A DNA stretch of 64,000 nucleotides from Gemmatimonadota bacterium (GCA_009692115.1 SHZU01000002.1:124001-188000); one strand, 5' to 3'. Positions 41,197 to 49,103 are shown, counted from the first letter of the stretch. Numbers and translations are program-made. Notes: generated by a model from the letters alone, not told the origin.

Positions 41197-41784
41197 TCAG
41201 GGCTCAGTCGGCTTGGGATTCTTGTTGTACCGAGTCATGGCGGTTTCGATCCCGTCAGCGAGCCAACACTCGACGGCGTCCGCCATCGGATCGAGCAACG
41301 ACTCTATCGTACGGGCCTCCTCGCGATCGAACCCACCGAGCACGAAGTCCGCCATGTCGTCATAGTCCAGTGGGATCGGACCCACCCCGATTCGGAGCCG
41401 GGCGTAGTCCTGAGTCCGGAGCGAACCTTCGAGGCTCTTCAGCCCGTTGTGGCCGCCGGCCGAGCCCTTGGCCCGGAGCCGGAACCGGCCGACCGGCAGC
41501 GCCACCTCATCGACCAATACCAGGAGGTCCCGACCCGGATCAAACCCCGTTCGGGCCCGCAGCGGGCCGAGGATGGCCCCGCTGCGATTCATGTAAGTCT
41601 GGGGCTTCAACAACTCAACCGCCCGACCGCGAACCGACCCTCGAACCGCACGAGCTTGTCCGTCCCGGCGAAAGGCACCGAGGCCCCAGCGGGCCGCGAG
41701 ATGGTCGGCCAACGCAAACCCAGCGTTGTGCCGGGTGCCATCGTATTCGGGGCCCGGATTGCCGAGCCCAAGGATGGTCCGCAG
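41197..41784 (-). CDS. pth: Peptidyl-tRNA hydrolase, apparent CTG start
   Basis: A 195-residue Pth: RTILGLGNPGPEYDGTRHNA (N9 and catalytic H19), LLKPQTYMNRSG, VLVDEVALPVGRFRLRAKGS, AGGHNGLKSLEGSL, RLRIGVGP and YVL-type DFVLGGF. It frees tRNA from prematurely released peptidyl-tRNA and is essential. The frame runs from rplY's TAG stop without any ATG, GTG or TTG before the GLGNPG motif. CTG at 41782-41784, the second codon after that stop, has AAGGA seven bases upstream, so CTG initiation is the best explanation; the first TTG (in ALADH, near 41718) would delete the catalytic residues. Confidence 0.9.
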   Translation of the reverse strand: MRTILGLGNPGPEYDGTRHNAGFALADHLAARWGLGAFRRDGQARAVRGSVRGRAVELLKPQTYMNRSGAILGPLRARTGFDPGRDLLVLVDEVALPVGRFRLRAKGSAGGHNGLKSLEGSLRTQDYARLRIGVGPIPLDYDDMADFVLGGFDREEARTIESLLDPMADAVECWLADGIETAMTRYNKNPKPTEP

Positions 41785-41787
41785 GGC

Positions 41788-42459
41788 CTAGTCCTTTTTG
41801 GCGTCCTCGTCCTCGTCGGTCGCCTTGGCCTTGCGGATGAGCTCGGGCTCGGACGCCGGCGCCTCATCGGCGGCGGCGACCGGGGCCACTTCTTCGGCCT
41901 TCGGCGACACGACGAGACAGATCGTGACGGCCCCATCGGTCATGATCTCAAACTTGCCGGCCACGAGATCGCTTACGTGACGGGACTGGCCGAGGCCCAA
42001 GGCGGTGACGTCGACCTCGACGTACTCCGGAATATCGCCCGGAAGGACTTTGATTTCGATCTGGTGCAAGGCGGCTTCGAAGACACCGCCGCTATTGCGA
42101 ACGCCTTCGGCGGTTCCGACGAACTTGAGCGGCACCTCGACGGCAATCGCTTCGTCGGCGTGGACCTCGTACAGGTCGACGTGGAGAATGTCGCTCGGCC
42201 GAACCGGGTTTCGCTGGATTTCGCGAATCAGGGCCTTGATCGGCTGGCGGTCCGCGACGGTGACGTCGAGGAGGGTGTTGCCGGCCCGGACCTTGGTCAG
42301 CAGCCGTTCGAGGGCCACCGCATCGAGTTCGAGCGACTCGGCCTCCCGGCCGCGTCCGTAGACGATCGCGGGAATTTTGCCGCTGCGGCGGAGGGAACGG
42401 GCGGCGCCTTTGCCGGCCCCGGTTCGGATGTTCGCGCTGAGAAGAGCTGCCTTAGCCAT
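41788..42459 (-). CDS. rplY: 50S ribosomal protein L25 (general stress protein Ctc)
   Basis: A 223-residue bL25 of the long Ctc type. The N-terminal 5S rRNA-binding domain (ANIRTGAGKGAARSLRRSGK, IPAIVYGRGREAESLELDAV, QRNPVRPSDILHVDLYEV) is followed by the TL5-like domain (DIPEYVEVDVTALGLGQSRH) and an acidic tail (ATDEDEDAKKD). AAGGACGAGG precedes the ATG. It is followed in the same frame by pth, after prs, giving the familiar prs-rplY-pth order. Confidence 0.96.
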   Translation of the reverse strand: MAKAALLSANIRTGAGKGAARSLRRSGKIPAIVYGRGREAESLELDAVALERLLTKVRAGNTLLDVTVADRQPIKALIREIQRNPVRPSDILHVDLYEVHADEAIAVEVPLKFVGTAEGVRNSGGVFEAALHQIEIKVLPGDIPEYVEVDVTALGLGQSRHVSDLVAGKFEIMTDGAVTICLVVSPKAEEVAPVAAADEAPASEPELIRKAKATDEDEDAKKD

Positions 42460-42480
42460 GTCGTGCCTCGTCCTTCGGTG

Positions 42481-43440
42481 TCAATCGAACAGCGAGCTGA
42501 CCGATTGGTCGCTGTGGGTGTAGCCAACCGCTTTGGCCAGGAGGCCGGCGATCGAGAGAACTTTGAGCCGGTCGAACCGCTTCGATTCCGGCAGGGCAAT
42601 CGTGTTCGTAACCGCCACTTCCTTGACCGGCGAATTCACCAGCCGTTCGACCGCCGGACCACTCAGCAGGGCATGGGTGGCGCAGACGTAGATATCTCGC
42701 GCACCGAGCCGCTTCAGGGCGACGATCGCCTCGGCCATGGTGCCGCCGGTGTCGATCATGTCGTCCGGGATCAGGACGTCTTTGCCGTCGACGTCGCCGA
42801 CGACGTTGACGACCTCCGCGACATTGGCCGCCGTCCGGCGTTTGTCGATAATGGCGAACGAGCCATTCAATCGCTTGGCGAAACTCCGGGCCATTTTTGC
42901 GCCGCCCGCATCCGAGGCCACCACCACGAGATCCTTGAGATTTTTCTGGCGGTAGTGGTTCACGAACACCGGGGCCGCGTATAAGTGATCGACCGGCAGG
43001 TCGAAAAAGCCTTGCATCTGGTGCTGATGGAAGTCGATAGCCAGGACCCGGTCGGCGCCGGCAATCGACACCATGTTGGCCATCAGCTTGGCACTAATCG
43101 CGACCCGCGGTTGGTCCTTGCGGTCCTGCCGGGCGTAGCCGAAGTACGGAATGACCGCCGTAATTCGGGCCGCGCTGGCCCGCCGAGCCGCATCCATCAA
43201 CAGCAACAACTCGAGCAGGTTGTCGCCCGGTGGGTTGGTTGGCTGAATGATGTAGACATCCCGGCCCCGGACATTCTCGTCGATCTTGACGAAAATCTCC
43301 CCATCGGCGAACCGCCGGATCGTTGCCTTGCAGAGCGGCTGATTAAGTTCTCTGGCCACTTCCTCCGCCAGGGCCCGATTCGCGGTACCCGAGAGGAGCA
43401 TCATGGGGCTTAAGACCAGGGATTGGTTCGGCAGAGCCAT
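42481..43440 (-). CDS. prs: Ribose-phosphate pyrophosphokinase
   Basis: A 319-residue PRPP synthase, converting ribose-5-phosphate and ATP to PRPP for nucleotide, histidine and tryptophan synthesis. Signature blocks: RRFADGEIFVKIDENVRGRD, QPTNPPGDNLLELLLLMDA, YFGYARQDRK, DFHQHQMQGFFDLPVDHL and the PRPP loop VLIPDDMIDTGGTMAEAI. The promoter -10 TATAGT is eight bases before the ATG, so the mRNA should be nearly leaderless. tRNA-Gln lies upstream on the same strand. Confidence 0.97.
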   Translation of the reverse strand: MALPNQSLVLSPMMLLSGTANRALAEEVARELNQPLCKATIRRFADGEIFVKIDENVRGRDVYIIQPTNPPGDNLLELLLLMDAARRASAARITAVIPYFGYARQDRKDQPRVAISAKLMANMVSIAGADRVLAIDFHQHQMQGFFDLPVDHLYAAPVFVNHYRQKNLKDLVVVASDAGGAKMARSFAKRLNGSFAIIDKRRTAANVAEVVNVVGDVDGKDVLIPDDMIDTGGTMAEAIVALKRLGARDIYVCATHALLSGPAVERLVNSPVKEVAVTNTIALPESKRFDRLKVLSIAGLLAKAVGYTHSDQSVSSLFD

Positions 43441-43448
43441 AGCCCCTA

Positions 43449-43477
43449 ACTATAGCCCAGGACAGGGTTTGGGGCAA
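43449..43477 (-). promoter_or_regulatory. Promoter of prs-rplY-pth
   Basis: On the minus strand TTGCCC (43472-43477), 17-base spacer, TATAGT (43449-43454), then eight bases to the ATG at 43440. The predicted start point is one or two bases before the ATG. It lies between tRNA-Gln and prs, so prs need not depend on tRNA readthrough. Confidence 0.6.
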
Positions 43478-43497
43478 CCTGGCAGGGGGTGGTTCAA

Positions 43498-43568
43498 TTG
43501 GCCCCGGTGGATTCGAACCACCATTCTCAGAGTCAAAGTCTGATGTCCTGCCATTGGACGAGGGGCCA
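43498..43568 (-). tRNA. tRNA-Gln (anticodon TTG)
   Basis: A cloverleaf can be drawn on the minus strand: acceptor TGGCCCC / GGGGCCA with discriminator A, D arm with the AATGGCAGGAC loop region, anticodon stem TCAGA / TCTGA around CTTTGAC (anticodon TTG, reading CAA), and T arm GGTGG-TTCGAAT-CCACC. CCA is not encoded. The U1-A72 pair is typical of glutamine tRNAs. Confidence 0.95.
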
Positions 43569-43581
43569 GCACGAGGCCGTT

Positions 43582-43610
43582 AATCTCAACCGGCCAAAGC
43601 AGTTAGTCAA
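43582..43610 (-). promoter_or_regulatory. Promoter of tRNA-Gln
   Basis: TTGACT (43605-43610), 17-base spacer, GAGATT (43582-43587) on the minus strand; the start point would fall about seven bases before the mature tRNA 5' end. The -35 equals that of the marR promoter. Confidence 0.5.
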
Positions 43611-43654
43611 AGGGCTGGTCGCTGTCGAGGGTATCCCCGAGTAAGATACGGCCC

Positions 43655-44575
43655 ATGAATAACCTCTTTCGCCTGGTTTTGCTCGCGGCCGCGGCCGTCA
43701 CCGGCCCCATGGTCCGACCGGTGGCAAGTCAACCCGCGCTCCTCCTCCAAACGGATTTTGGACTGGCTGAAGGCAGCATCGCGGAAATGAAGGGTGTGGC
43801 GTTTTCGGTGGACCGGAACCTTCGGATCTTCGACTTGACCCACCTGATTCCGCCCTACGATGTCTGGGAAGCGGCCGTTCGGTTGCAGCAGGCGGCTCCG
43901 TTCTGGCCGACCGGCACGGTCTTCGTGTCCATTGTCGATCCGGGCGTGGGGACCGCGCGGCGGGCCGTCGTTGTTCAGAGTAAGACCGGGCATTTCTTCG
44001 TGGGGCCCGATAACGGCACTTTCACCTTCGTGGCGGAGCGGCTCGGGATTGCGGCGGTTCGGGAGATCGACGAAACGATCAATCGGCTGGTGGGCTCGGA
44101 ACGGTCGCATACCTTTCACGGCCGCGACATCTTCGCCTATACGGGCGCCCGACTGGCGGCGGGCGCGATCGATTTCGAGGGGGTCGGGCCGCTCGTCGCA
44201 GGCGGAGTGGTGGAGTTGCCCCACGCCGCGCCGGTCGCGGTGGGCTCGGTGATTCGGGGTACGATCCTGGCCCTCGATCAGCCCTTTGGCAACGTCTGGA
44301 CGAATATCCGCGCCGGGGTGCTCGACAGCGCCGGGGTCCGGCTTGGCGACTCCCTTGCCGTGACGATCCGATCGGGTGGGACGATCCGATTCCAAGGCCG
44401 GCTGCCCTTCGTCAAGAGTTTTGGTGCGGTGGGGCGGGACCGGCCGTTGGCATACCTCGACAGCTTGCTCGACCTGGCGTTTGCCCTCAATCAGGCGAGC
44501 TTCGCGAGCCGGTACCGGGTGGGGCGGGGGGCTGAGTGGCAGGTCGAGGTGGTGGTGCCGAGCCGGAAGCGGTAG
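43655..44575 (+). CDS. SAM-hydroxide adenosyltransferase family protein (DUF62) with signal peptide
   Basis: A 306-residue member of the S-adenosylmethionine hydroxide adenosyltransferase/fluorinase-like family, whose members split SAM to adenosine and methionine. Blocks: LLQTDFGLAEGSIAEMKGVA, FDLTHLIPPYDVWEAAVRLQ, VFVSIVDPGVGTARRAVVVQ (Asp and Arg), VGPDNGTF, HTFHGRDIFAYTGARLA (His) and GNVWTNI. The N-terminus, MNNLFRLVLLAAAAVTGPMV then VASQPA, is a convincing signal peptide, odd for an enzyme using cytoplasmic SAM. TAAGAT lies seven bases before the ATG; no Shine-Dalgarno. Confidence 0.88.
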   Translation: MNNLFRLVLLAAAAVTGPMVRPVASQPALLLQTDFGLAEGSIAEMKGVAFSVDRNLRIFDLTHLIPPYDVWEAAVRLQQAAPFWPTGTVFVSIVDPGVGTARRAVVVQSKTGHFFVGPDNGTFTFVAERLGIAAVREIDETINRLVGSERSHTFHGRDIFAYTGARLAAGAIDFEGVGPLVAGGVVELPHAAPVAVGSVIRGTILALDQPFGNVWTNIRAGVLDSAGVRLGDSLAVTIRSGGTIRFQGRLPFVKSFGAVGRDRPLAYLDSLLDLAFALNQASFASRYRVGRGAEWQVEVVVPSRKR

Positions 44576-44579
44576 GCCT

Positions 44580-45446
44580 TCACCCGGTGTCGGTCGCCAG
44601 GGTCAAACCATGTTTCTTGCCTAACATCATCTTGGCATCGTCCCGATCCCGGACGGTCCGGTAGAGCGCGAACACCGTCGATCCGGACCCCGTCATCCGG
44701 CAGAGCAGCGGCTGGGTCCGGGCCAAAGCCTCGAATGCCTCGCGGATCTTCGGTTCGCGGCCGAAGACCGCCGACTCAAAATCATTGCCAGCCATCCGGG
44801 CGATGTCGCTCCATCGACTGACACTGTCGAGATCCAGGGCCAGCGCACCCCGCGGGGCGGCGCTTTGCCGGGCTTGATCGACCCAGCCGTACGCGGTGGC
44901 CGTACTGATCCCAACCGGAGGAACCAGCAACAAAACTGGTGCGGACGGGAGCGCCGGAAGCCGGAGGAGCCGCTCGCCGTGGCCCCACGCCAGGGCCAAT
45001 GATGCGCCGGACAGGAGGAACGGCACATCGGCACCGAGCCGGCTGGCGTAGTGGAGCAGTTCGGCCCGCGGGATCGGATTACCGGCGAGTTGATTGCCGA
45101 GTTCGAGCACGGTGGCGGCGTCGGAGGAGCCGCCCCCGAGCCCGGCGGCGACCGGAATCTGCTTGCGGAGCCTGACCCGGAGGCCGAATCGTCGTCCCGT
45201 TGCATTGAGGACCGTTTCGGCGGCCCGAAACGCCAGGTTTTCTTCCAGGGGGCCGAGGTCGGGGCCGTCGACTTCGAGCTGAACACCCGCGGAAGGCTCG
45301 GCGAGCGTGACCGAGATGTCGTCGGCCAGGCCGATCCGGCAGAACAAGGTTTCGATGCCATGGTACCCGGACTGTTCCCGAGCGAGGACCCTGAGGAACA
45401 GGTTGAGCTTGGCCGGGGCCTTGCCCGTCAGCGTCGGCTCGGTCAC
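44580..45446 (-). CDS. ispE: 4-diphosphocytidyl-2-C-methyl-D-erythritol kinase
   Basis: A 288-residue GHMP kinase of the MEP isoprenoid pathway. KAPAKLNLFLRVLAREQSGYH opens the fold (start of the family's substrate loop), the ATP-binding motif is PVAAGLGGGSSDAA, and the third GHMP motif is CRMTGSGSTVFALY. The GTG start overlaps the stop of the upstream flippase-like gene as GTGA. The neighbour may move a polyprenyl lipid, giving a possible pathway link. Confidence 0.95.
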   Translation of the reverse strand: MTEPTLTGKAPAKLNLFLRVLAREQSGYHGIETLFCRIGLADDISVTLAEPSAGVQLEVDGPDLGPLEENLAFRAAETVLNATGRRFGLRVRLRKQIPVAAGLGGGSSDAATVLELGNQLAGNPIPRAELLHYASRLGADVPFLLSGASLALAWGHGERLLRLPALPSAPVLLLVPPVGISTATAYGWVDQARQSAAPRGALALDLDSVSRWSDIARMAGNDFESAVFGREPKIREAFEALARTQPLLCRMTGSGSTVFALYRTVRDRDDAKMMLGKKHGLTLATDTG

Positions 45447-46459
45447 CGGCTGGCTGGAGGTGAGGGGGCTTCGGAGGCGGCGGTCAGGGTGATCGGCGTT
45501 CGGGACAGCGACCACAAGCCGAGCACGGTAATCGGTATGAACGTGGTGATGTGGAAAGTCAGGGCATAGGCCACCGCCGTGTTGGCGTCGACGCCGAAGA
45601 CGATCAGGACGGCCTTAATGCCGGACTCAAAGACCCCGAAGTACCCGGGCGTCGACGGGACGGCGATGAGCACCACCAGGAGGCTCTGCATCAGCAATGC
45701 CCCACCGAAGCTGACGTCGATGCCGAACGCCTTGAAGGCGACGTAGAAGGCGAGGGCGTTGTTGAGCCAATGGACGATGGACCATCCCGCGGCGCCGAGT
45801 ACTCGGGTTGGCGAGGTCAGGGCCCCAAGGCCGGCCCGGATCCCGTCGATGAACTGGGACAGCCGTTCCACGAATTTGGGCGAGGGAATGACCGCGCGGA
45901 CGATCCGCTTGGCAAGCTCTGGGAACGCCAGGGTCGCGATGCAGGCCAGGAGGAGGATGGCCGGGGCAATCGCGAGCCGACCTGCCAGGGTGGCCACCGG
46001 GAACCCGTTGATTTCCGCTGTTGCCGGAATCCCGGCGGTGAGCAGGCCGACGAACATCAAGGCGATGATGGTGATCCCGTCGAACAGGCGCTCGGCGACG
46101 AGTGAGGAGAGGGCACTGGCAACGCCGGCTTTGGCCAGTCGATTGATCGCGATGGCGCGAAGCACTTCGCCGGCGCGAAATGGAATCAGGTTGTTCGCCA
46201 TGAACCCGATGGCGATCCCATGCCAAAGCGGCAACGGGGGGATGGTCGTGCCGTCGTCGTTGTGAAGGAGGATCTGCCACCGGGGCACTCGCACCGCGAA
46301 GCTCAGAGTGGCGAGGGCGACGGCAATACTCAGGTACAGCCAGTTCGCCTGCCGGGCGCTCTGCCACACGTCGGCGAAGGCGACATCCTTGAGAACCCAG
46401 CTGAGCAGGGCGATCGTCACGATCGCCCCGATGAGACCGGCGATTGTCTTAGTCTTCAA
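45443..46459 (-). CDS. Flippase-like (UPF0104/LPG synthase TM-domain) membrane protein
   Basis: A 338-residue protein with about eight transmembrane helices of the lysylphosphatidylglycerol synthetase TM-region/UPF0104 family. Hallmarks: AVRVPRWQILLHN near the second helix, IGFMANNLIPFRAGEVLRAI, ALSSLVAERLFDGITIIALM, and AVPSTPGYFGVFESGIKAVL. Relatives flip lipids or polyprenyl-linked molecules. It lies between a gene of unknown function, which it overlaps by 11 bases, and ispE, which it overlaps by GTGA. Confidence 0.9.
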   Translation of the reverse strand: MKTKTIAGLIGAIVTIALLSWVLKDVAFADVWQSARQANWLYLSIAVALATLSFAVRVPRWQILLHNDDGTTIPPLPLWHGIAIGFMANNLIPFRAGEVLRAIAINRLAKAGVASALSSLVAERLFDGITIIALMFVGLLTAGIPATAEINGFPVATLAGRLAIAPAILLLACIATLAFPELAKRIVRAVIPSPKFVERLSQFIDGIRAGLGALTSPTRVLGAAGWSIVHWLNNALAFYVAFKAFGIDVSFGGALLMQSLLVVLIAVPSTPGYFGVFESGIKAVLIVFGVDANTAVAYALTFHITTFIPITVLGLWSLSRTPITLTAASEAPSPPASR

Positions 46460-46946
46460 GGGCGAGGGGGACGAGGTCGATCAGTTCGCTCACGAGGGGC
46501 TCGATGCCGTGGAAGGGAAGGTTCCGTTTGAGGGCGCCGCTCAACTCGCGACGGACATCGTCGGCGCGAAGGAGCGCGGCTCGGCCGCGGTAAAGCAGCG
46601 CGCCAATCGGCACGACGTCGGTCTCGATCTCTTCCGAGGCCGGTGCGATGGCCTGGGGTCGATGGTACGTCGAGAAGCTCGTTTCGAAATCCGTCCTGGC
46701 CGCCGGCAGCGCCGGCTCGTCGGGCGCGAGGGATTCGATCGGAACGATCTCGGTTTCGGGGGTCTCACCGCTCGCCTGGCCGTCGTCTGCGATATCCCGG
46801 ACCAGCCGGGACACCGCGGCGGCCGCTCGGCGGATGGCCATGGGGCCGTCCGGGGCGGCAGGCCGAGCGGCGATACCCGCCAGACGCTCCAAGTAATGGG
46901 AGGCTTCGAGCACGAAGCATTGGAGGCGGCCGGACGGCACGTTCAT
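46449..46946 (-). CDS. Conserved-looking protein of unknown function
   Basis: A 165-residue soluble, acidic protein. It begins MNVPSGRLQCFVLEASHYLE and is mostly helical at the N-terminus (ISRLVRDIADD-like), with a central polar linker (TPETEIVPIESLAPDEPALP) and C-terminal LLYRGRAALLRADDVRRELS. Two similar short pieces, TEIVPIESLAPDEPA and TDVVPIGALLYRG, may be a degenerate repeat. ATG 46946 is preferred; TTG 46982 would overlap pdxJ as TTGA. No family recognised. Confidence 0.65.
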   Translation of the reverse strand: MNVPSGRLQCFVLEASHYLERLAGIAARPAAPDGPMAIRRAAAAVSRLVRDIADDGQASGETPETEIVPIESLAPDEPALPAARTDFETSFSTYHRPQAIAPASEEIETDVVPIGALLYRGRAALLRADDVRRELSGALKRNLPFHGIEPLVSELIDLVPLALED

Positions 46947-46978
46947 CCCTGAAGAGTAGGCCGCCTCTCGGGGTCTGG

Positions 46979-47701
46979 TCAACGAGGAGGCCGGCTGGTT
47001 CTTACGATCCGGCTCATTTCCGACACGGCGCCGTACATCCCGCTCATCACGGCACGACTGACGACGCTGTGGCCGATATTCAGTTCCTCGATTTCCGGAA
47101 TGGCTGCCACCGCAGCGGTGTTCGCATACGTCAGGCCATGACCGGCGTGCACCGCGAGGCCGAGCGCGGCGGCGTAGCCGGCCGCGGTCCGGAGATCGGC
47201 AAGGGCAGTACTGGAAGCGGCATAGGTTCGCGCATACCGACCGGTGTGAAGCTCGATGGCCGGAACGCCGAGTGCCTTGGCCTGGTCGATGGTGGCTCGA
47301 TCCGGGTCGATAAAGAGGCTGACCCGGGAGCCCGCTTCGGCCAATTGGTCGATGACCGCCCGAAGCCGGCTGGTGTCACCGGAGAGGTCGAGGCCGCCCT
47401 CGGTCGTGACCTCCTGCCGGCGCTCGGGAACCAGGGTTACCTGGAAGGGCCGGAGCTTGATCACCAGGGCCACCACGTCGGGCGCGAGGGCCAGTTCGCA
47501 GTTGAGGACCGTCGTGACCGCGGCCGCCAACCGGTCGATATCCCGGTCATTGATGTGCCGGCGGTCCTCGCGGAGATGGGCGGTGATCCCGTCGGCCCCG
47601 GCGGTTTCGGCGATCCGGGCGGCCTCGACGGGATCGGGTTCGGTCGTCTTTCGCGCCTCTCGAATGGTCGCGACGTGATCGATATTGATATAGAGACGCA
47701 T
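46979..47701 (-). CDS. pdxJ: Pyridoxine 5'-phosphate synthase
   Basis: A 240-residue PdxJ, which condenses 3-amino-2-oxopropyl phosphate and 1-deoxyxylulose-5-phosphate to pyridoxine phosphate. Blocks: LYINIDHVATIREARKTTEP, GITAHLREDRRHI, LVPERRQEVTTEGGLD, SLFIDPD, ELHTGRYA, HAGHGL and LNIGHSVVSRAV. GGAGG lies about ten bases upstream of the ATG. The DXP precursor is shared with ispE, two genes away on the same strand. Confidence 0.96.
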   Translation of the reverse strand: MRLYINIDHVATIREARKTTEPDPVEAARIAETAGADGITAHLREDRRHINDRDIDRLAAAVTTVLNCELALAPDVVALVIKLRPFQVTLVPERRQEVTTEGGLDLSGDTSRLRAVIDQLAEAGSRVSLFIDPDRATIDQAKALGVPAIELHTGRYARTYAASSTALADLRTAAGYAAALGLAVHAGHGLTYANTAAVAAIPEIEELNIGHSVVSRAVMSGMYGAVSEMSRIVRTSRPPR

Positions 47702-47757
47702 TGCAGAGGACCTCCGGGTCGATTTACTTTCGCCCAATGCAGGCACGGGGAGACACA

Positions 47758-48207
47758 GTGCGAAAATGGTTATTGGCGGTAGTGCTGGTGACCGGTTGCT
47801 CAATCAAGGTTGAGACCCTGGCGGTCGCTCCGGCCACGGCTCCGGCGGCCGTGGCGTCGGCGTTCTTGCGGGCGGTTGCCGACAGCAACTTCTCGCAAAT
47901 GGGCGATCTCTGGGGCACCGCGAAGGGATCCGCGATGGCCACCAATGCGCCGAACAACTGGCTCCAGCGGGTTGCGGTGATGCACGCGTATCTGAAAGGC
48001 GGCGCCTCGAAAGTCGTGGGTGAGAATCCAGGGCTGGCGAAGGGCGACCGCCGGGTTCTCTTGATCGAGTTAGCCCGCGACGGGTGCGTCAAGACCGTTC
48101 CGTTCACGATGATCCGGACCAAGCAAGGCGCCTGGCTCGTGAACGCGATCGATCTGAACGCCGCGGGGGTGCCGGGTCGGTCGTGCCAAGGCGCCACGGG
48201 AACCTGA
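47758..48207 (+). CDS. Small lipoprotein of unknown function
   Basis: A 149-residue lipoprotein: VRKWLLAVVLVTGCSIKVET gives a basic n-region, hydrophobic core and lipobox VTGC. GTG 47758 has GGGGAG upstream at good spacing and is preferred over ATG 47737. The mature part (AAVASAFLRAVADSNFSQMG, DLWGTAKGSA) resembles NTF2/SnoaL-like or DUF4878-type small folds, a weak suggestion. It ends 15 bases from the convergent epimerase. Confidence 0.7.
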   Translation: MRKWLLAVVLVTGCSIKVETLAVAPATAPAAVASAFLRAVADSNFSQMGDLWGTAKGSAMATNAPNNWLQRVAVMHAYLKGGASKVVGENPGLAKGDRRVLLIELARDGCVKTVPFTMIRTKQGAWLVNAIDLNAAGVPGRSCQGATGT

Positions 48208-48222
48208 GCGGGCCGGGCGGAC

Positions 48223-48621
48223 TTATTCGGTAAGCTCAATCAGGATCCCGGTGGTGGCCTGCGGGTGGATGAAGGCGATCCGTTTGCCGCCAACGCCGAT
48301 CCTGGGCTGGTCGTCGATCAGGCGGTATCCGGCGGCCCGGCAGCGGGCCAGGGCGGCGTCGAGGTCGATGACCCGGTAGCAGACGTGGTGGATGCCGGGG
48401 CCCCGCTTGGCCAGGAACTTGGCAATCGGTCCATCGGGGCCGATGGGCTGCAGCAGCTCGACCTCGGATTCGCCGAAGGACAGCGAGACGATGGTGGCGC
48501 CGTCTCGTTCCTCCGGTCCGTGATGGGGTTCGAGGCCGAGGACCTCGCGATAGAACGCCAGGCTCTGGTCGATGTCGGCGACCGCGACGCCGATATGAGC
48601 AATCTGGGATTTCGAAAACAC
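48223..48621 (-). CDS. mce: Methylmalonyl-CoA epimerase (VOC family)
   Basis: A 132-residue glyoxalase-fold protein: IAHIGVAVADIDQSLAFYRE, VSLSFGESEVELLQPIGPDG, KRGPGIHHVCYRVIDLDAAL and FIHPQATTGILIELTE, the metal-binding and active-site pattern of methylmalonyl-CoA epimerase (His, Glu-Leu-Leu, HHxCxxV, and final Glu). It interconverts (2R)- and (2S)-methylmalonyl-CoA in propionate metabolism; the mutase is not in the window. GTG start with GGAGG five bases upstream. Confidence 0.9.
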   Translation of the reverse strand: MFSKSQIAHIGVAVADIDQSLAFYREVLGLEPHHGPEERDGATIVSLSFGESEVELLQPIGPDGPIAKFLAKRGPGIHHVCYRVIDLDAALARCRAAGYRLIDDQPRIGVGGKRIAFIHPQATTGILIELTE

Positions 48622-48693
48622 GGTGCCTCCAGAGGGGGCGTCACGGGAACGTTCGGTAGGCAAATTAACATGGTTCACCAAATGAGGTCGTCG

Positions 48694-49023
48694 ATGAGCG
48701 AGATGATTACCCACGTTACCGACGAGACCTTCGCGGCCAGCGTCGAGCAGGCCACAGGCCTCGTAATCGTGGATTTTTGGGCGGAATGGTGCGGCCCGTG
48801 CCGGGCAATAGCCCCGATTCTGGAGGACTTGGCGAAGTCCAATCCGGGCAAGGTGCAGATCGCCAAATTGGACGTCGATGCGAACCAGCGAACCGGGATG
48901 CGGTTCAACGTTCGGTCGATCCCGACCTTGCTGTTCTTCCTTGATGGCAAGCACGTGGACACCGTGGTCGGGTTGGTGCAGAAGAACGCGCTGCAGGACC
49001 GCATCAACAAGCACGCGGCATAG
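48694..49023 (+). CDS. trxA: Thioredoxin
   Basis: A 109-residue thioredoxin: VTDETFAASVEQATGLVIVD, FWAEWCGPCRAIAPILEDLA (C33 and C36), KLDVDANQRTGMRFNVRSIP with the cis-Pro, and LLFFLDGKHVDTVVGLVQKN. The start at 48694 is chosen because GAGG lies six bases upstream and the length then fits the family; in-frame ATGs at 48670 and 48682 are possible. Divergent from mce. A 7-bp tandem repeat begins four bases after the stop codon. Confidence 0.95.
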   Translation: MSEMITHVTDETFAASVEQATGLVIVDFWAEWCGPCRAIAPILEDLAKSNPGKVQIAKLDVDANQRTGMRFNVRSIPTLLFFLDGKHVDTVVGLVQKNALQDRINKHAA

Positions 49024-49026
49024 GGC

Positions 49027-49089
49027 GCACTCGGTACTCGGCACTCGGCACTCGGCGCTCGGCACTCGGCACTCGGCACTCGACGCTCG
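49027..49089. repeat. Heptanucleotide tandem repeat, nine units of GCACTCG
   Basis: Nine consecutive 7-base units between trxA and rsmI. Six read GCACTCG exactly; the others are GTACTCG, GCGCTCG and ACGCTCG. It ends 12 bases before rsmI. The complementary strand reads as repeats of CGAGTGC. No inverted symmetry within a unit and no spacers, so it is not a CRISPR. Likely a slippage-prone satellite, possibly changing spacing between genes. Confidence 0.95.
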
Positions 49090-49103
49090 GCTGCGGGGGG
49101 GTG

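Noticed and set aside
41785-41790. rplY-pth fusion by stop-codon readthrough
   Set aside because: The two share a frame across TAG, but each family ends or begins exactly here and a good Shine-Dalgarno precedes the CTG, so separate initiation is simpler.
41191-42984. A 597-codon open frame on the plus strand opposite pth, rplY and prs
   Set aside because: It is antisense to three unmistakable housekeeping genes. Its translation has the Pro/Arg/Gly-rich, motif-free composition that arises opposite GC-rich codons.
49027-49089. Heptamer array as a CRISPR
   Set aside because: Units are seven bases with no spacers and no cas genes.
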